The notes under the pieces are model-generated. The model ran no database searches and was not told where the DNA came from. It saw nothing but the letters and a program-made list of their open reading frames with translations. Below, piece by piece: positions 61,001 to 64,000 of a DNA stretch of 64,000 nt (positions are counted from its first letter, which is position 1; each line of letters begins with the position of its first letter). A program made the position numbers and the translations under genes. This DNA is from Omphiscola glabra (Eukaryota > Mollusca > Gastropoda > Lymnaeidae): positions 10,933,793-10,997,792 of the forward strand of contig OZ024798.1 in assembly GCA_964017045.1 (NCBI GenBank), given 5' to 3'.

Positions 61001-62395
61001 TGTTTGCCCAGTATACAACAAATTTTAGTTTTATCACAATCAATTAAATCAAATTAATGCATAAATAAGTAATTTTTTTTTTAAAATATGAGTTGTAAGG
61101 GAATAGATAATTTGTGACAAGACATATTCTATATTTAAAAAAAAGTATGTTTCTCATACATACCAGTGAGACCACAAGAATAAAAAGCCAAGCGTATATG
61201 AAGAAGTAGGTCCCTCCAGCCTGTATTATGAGGATCAGGGCAGTGGTGACAGGTAATGCAATCGCCGTTGTCACCAACAAGTGCTTGGCAGTATCTTTGA
61301 AGTAGAAACCCAGGGTCTGTTTGAGAAACCATAGTTTTAAAAGGACAATTATTTTCAAGACTGCACTCTAAAATATTCTGGTGTCCGGTCGTGCGTAGCT
61401 CCCTCCCATACTTCACTGACCTGTTTATTAAAGCCATGTCTTTCTTCTATTACAAATGTACTGTACAGAGACCAAGGCAGAGACGTCACAGTGGAAAACA
61501 GCATTGCAAGAAGCATGAACACCAAAGACTGGCCAATCTGAATTTCATAGACAAAAAATTGGGTCCTCAAAATAATGCCATTTATTATATGATGGGTATT
61601 TGTAAAAAAAAAATTATTTAAAAAAATACATATATACAGTATACGCAGTTAATTTCTATGATTACCTCGCCTTGGGGAATTCCCAGTTTTAACAGGGTCA
61701 GAGAGGATAGATTCCATAGTGCCGGGAAAGCACCAAACCACAAAAGAAGCTGTGGATAGAAAGAAGTAAATTCTTTACTAATTGACATTGCAGAGATCTG
61801 CACAAGGTGAATAATTGATTCAATTTTAATCTGGATATTGCAAAATACTGGGAGAGTTGTATAACTATTTTACATTAAATAAAAATTCTGAGAATGTCAA
61901 AACCTAGGTTAGGAAAAATTGGCTTGTTAAAATATATTTGAGAATAATATTTATAATTAAATTTTTTTTTTTTTTAAATCTTGTTACCACCTCACATTAG
62001 TTTATGATGATTAGAATCATTCATTAAATCAGCAGCTTACTGTTTTTACTTGTCAGTAAGATCATTAACAAGTTAAAACAAAATCCTTTTAACAGGATGT
62101 TAATTAAAATTAAGCTAATAAATTTAGTGTAAGTCATAAGTATTATTATAGTTGAAAGGAAAAAAAAAATAAAATCATTATATCTCTAAGGATTCAATAA
62201 GGCATCAGAATTATAAAAGATATTGATCCCTAAATTAATATTTTTTACCGTAGACTCAATTTGGCTATAAAAACCTTGGACCATTCCGAATGTACTTTTA
62301 TCAAGATGGTAAGAGCGAGCTTTCTGAAATGTCTCTTGGTCCATTACTCCCACCAAGGCATCAGGGACTTTAATGCTTGTTTTAGCAACATGACG
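58049..62395 (-). CDS. ZMPSTE24: CAAX prenyl protease 1 (STE24 zinc metalloprotease), first exon not found
   Basis: Nine exons on the minus strand: 62249-62395, 61666-61749, 61421-61537, 61164-61316, 60664-60805, 60337-60494, 59384-59611, 58903-59043 and 58049-58285. Phases join, giving 468 residues plus a TAG stop. Family blocks seen are [60 protein letters not shown], the catalytic zinc motif HELGH (codons 59440-59426), [10 protein letters not shown] and [10 protein letters not shown], whose first Glu is the third zinc ligand in the family. The protein is a multi-spanning ER and inner nuclear membrane protease that cleaves prenylated CAAX proteins, including prelamin A in vertebrates. The Lys/Glu-rich loop before HELGH is longer than in human. 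The C-terminus is KKTQ, a KKXX-type ER-retrieval signal. The first coding exon (about 40 residues including the first membrane segment) was not recognised between 62396 and 64000 and may lie outside. Introns carry two foldback elements. Confidence 0.95.
58341..58822. mobile_element. TTAA-bounded foldback element in a ZMPSTE24 intron
   Basis: Left end TTAACTCATTCCGTATGG, right end CCGTAGGGAATGAGTTAA. TTAA at each edge suits a piggyBac-like target site. The 482 bp interior is non-coding. Confidence 0.65.
59954..60180. mobile_element. Foldback MITE, family A copy 3, in a ZMPSTE24 intron
   Basis: CCGGAAATTTGATCGAAAG at left and TCAATCAAATTTCCGG at right, with central GAAAGCACTATACTATAT. Shortest copy: the left arm has lost the internal GTCGACGG repeats that the right arm partly keeps. 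It lies between exons 60337-60494 and 59384-59611. Confidence 0.85.
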
Positions 62396-64000
62396 CTGAA
62401 ATTTTAAATTCATTAAAATATATTATTGCATAATTATTTTTATTCTTGTTTGCTTTGGATTTATTCCAATAAATGTTCATAAAAGGACCCCCTAAAATAT
62501 TTTACCATTGTAAGCATTTCGGTAAAAAAGAAAAACATGTATAAAAAAGAAATTATTATGTAAATAAAAGACTTTTAAACTAATGCAGGTACTTTCATAC
62601 TCTTTAAGCACAGCCAATCACTGCAGTCACAAACGAGGACAAACTTGTCATGACCCAATTTTGAACACAGCTTTAAATTGACTTCTGTCTTCAACCAGTT
62701 ATTGTAATAATAATAATAATAATGGCATAAGCAGTTTACCCTTTACTACACATAATACAAATAGGGGCCCTAACTCTATCACTACTAGCAGACTATGATT
62801 GTGGTTAATTATGAAATGGTTGAAGTAGGGCTCTAATGAGTTACCTAGAATACAATCAATAATAAAAATTGGAATTTCAAAACTAAATCCATAATTAATA
62901 TTCAGTGCCACATTAATCAGCATGACCTTATGTAGCTAGGCCAATTGATCAGTTATCTGGAAATTAGCTAATCTGTGCAACCCCATACGAAATATACAAA
63001 GGATAGAGGAAAACCTGAAGAAGGACAATAACAGAAATTGAAAGTGTCTGCCAAAAAACCCCCGACAGCAAAAATTGTTAAAGTAAAGACAGAGACAAAA
63101 CTCTTAGCTTGGTATGTAGATATGTAATTTACCCATAGCCTGTAGCTGGGGATGATCCTGGACCTGGAGAAATTTGAACCAGTTCGCTCTAATTTTTGAG
63201 GCCACCATGAACATGTCTAATTTGGGATTTTATCATACATGCCAACCCTTACGGTTTTAGGCACAGTATAAGGTGTAAGATTGTTAAGGATTTAGTACCA
63301 TTTTTCAAGGATTAATTTTAAAAAATGTATTTATTTTTGCCTCCTTGATCATTGTAAGTTAACAGGAAGCTTAAATCCCATTGGTCCGATTCAAAATGAT
63401 CTTTGCCTTTTTGTTTTGATCAGTAGGCCATCTAAAAAGAAAATTTGAGCAAGGTTTGGCCAAATAATATACCTGCAACTATTTTTGGCATCCTAATGAC
63501 AGTAGCTACTTTGAGTAGTAAATCTTTATTACAAATACGTTTGTACAACAATCTTAGCAAACACTTCAGTGCCAGTAATTGTTCTTTTAATTTCTTAGTT
63601 AAATATATTTAATAGTACTAACAATGAAAAGCTTGAGTCATTATGTCTATTACTAGTGTAGCCATGAGCCAAAAAAATTGATGTGGAAACTTAGGGTGAA
63701 CCTAATTTAAAAACAAAAGTGGAAACGAGACATGGACGTTTCAAACTAATCACAAAATTATGAAGTAGGTAAAGTTGTCATGCATTCAAAACATTGTGAC
63801 TTAATTGAAAAATTTATAATTGGATAAATTATTATTTTTTCTACCTTTCCTTTTTCTGAAGAGTTTTTCCTGTCATTGATTTTATGCATTTGTTTGTGTG
63901 TGACTTTTTGTACCAGTTCTGATTCTGCAGGTTAGCATGGCATGTAGCCTAGGGTAGCCCATCATGCTCATGGTGGCTTGACTGTGATTTAATGAAAATA
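62396..64000. other. Upstream of the first recognised ZMPSTE24 exon
   Basis: AT-rich sequence, presumably intron. No exon for the expected N-terminus is recognised. TGCCAACCCTTACGG near 63239 resembles the ends of the 41073-42287 element (right end reads CCTGCCAACCCTTCCG on minus). Confidence 0.5.

Overview
This is a eukaryotic nuclear window. Three conserved animal genes at the right end are broken by introns with GT/AG borders. Their proteins resemble animal orthologues, and the non-coding half carries several short hAT-like DNA transposon copies. I infer an invertebrate metazoan, plausibly a mollusc or gastropod, because dense minisatellites and SPIN/OC1-like hAT copies fit such genomes. 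That placement is inference only.

The window has two halves. From 1 to about 46,000 I find no gene I can support. This part is a patchwork of about 30 tandem arrays with unrelated units of 12 to 66 bp, the largest at 24,977-27,342 (17 bp), 6,660-8,403 (21 bp) and 11,674-13,000 (23 bp). Between them are spacers rich in poly(G)/poly(C) runs, short hAT-like MITEs, foldback elements and one 200-N assembly gap (17,002-17,201). Long open frames here exist because the repeat unit lacks stops; I do not call them genes.

From about 46,200 to the end the sequence is AT-rich, without tandem arrays, and genic. SYAP1 (minus strand, 46,214-51,858) lacks its C-terminal exons in the part I can recognise. PSMG1 (plus strand, 52,168-55,548) looks complete with six exons. 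ZMPSTE24 (minus strand, 58,049-62,395) is complete at its C-terminus but its first coding exon is not found. SYAP1 and PSMG1 are head to head across about 310 bp, which is probably a bidirectional promoter; it holds a perfect GTCACGTGAC palindrome. PSMG1 and ZMPSTE24 are convergent across 2.5 kb. The genes do unrelated housekeeping work: a BSD-domain signalling adaptor, a 20S proteasome assembly chaperone and the CAAX/prelamin zinc protease of the ER and inner nuclear membrane.

I found no convincing new multi-gene system. The most notable observations are the concentration of independent minisatellites ending just before SYAP1, a three-copy MITE family whose terminal repeats contain their own tandem units, SPIN/OC1-like hAT copies with target-site duplications, CCAAT-box arrays, and the promoter between SYAP1 and PSMG1.
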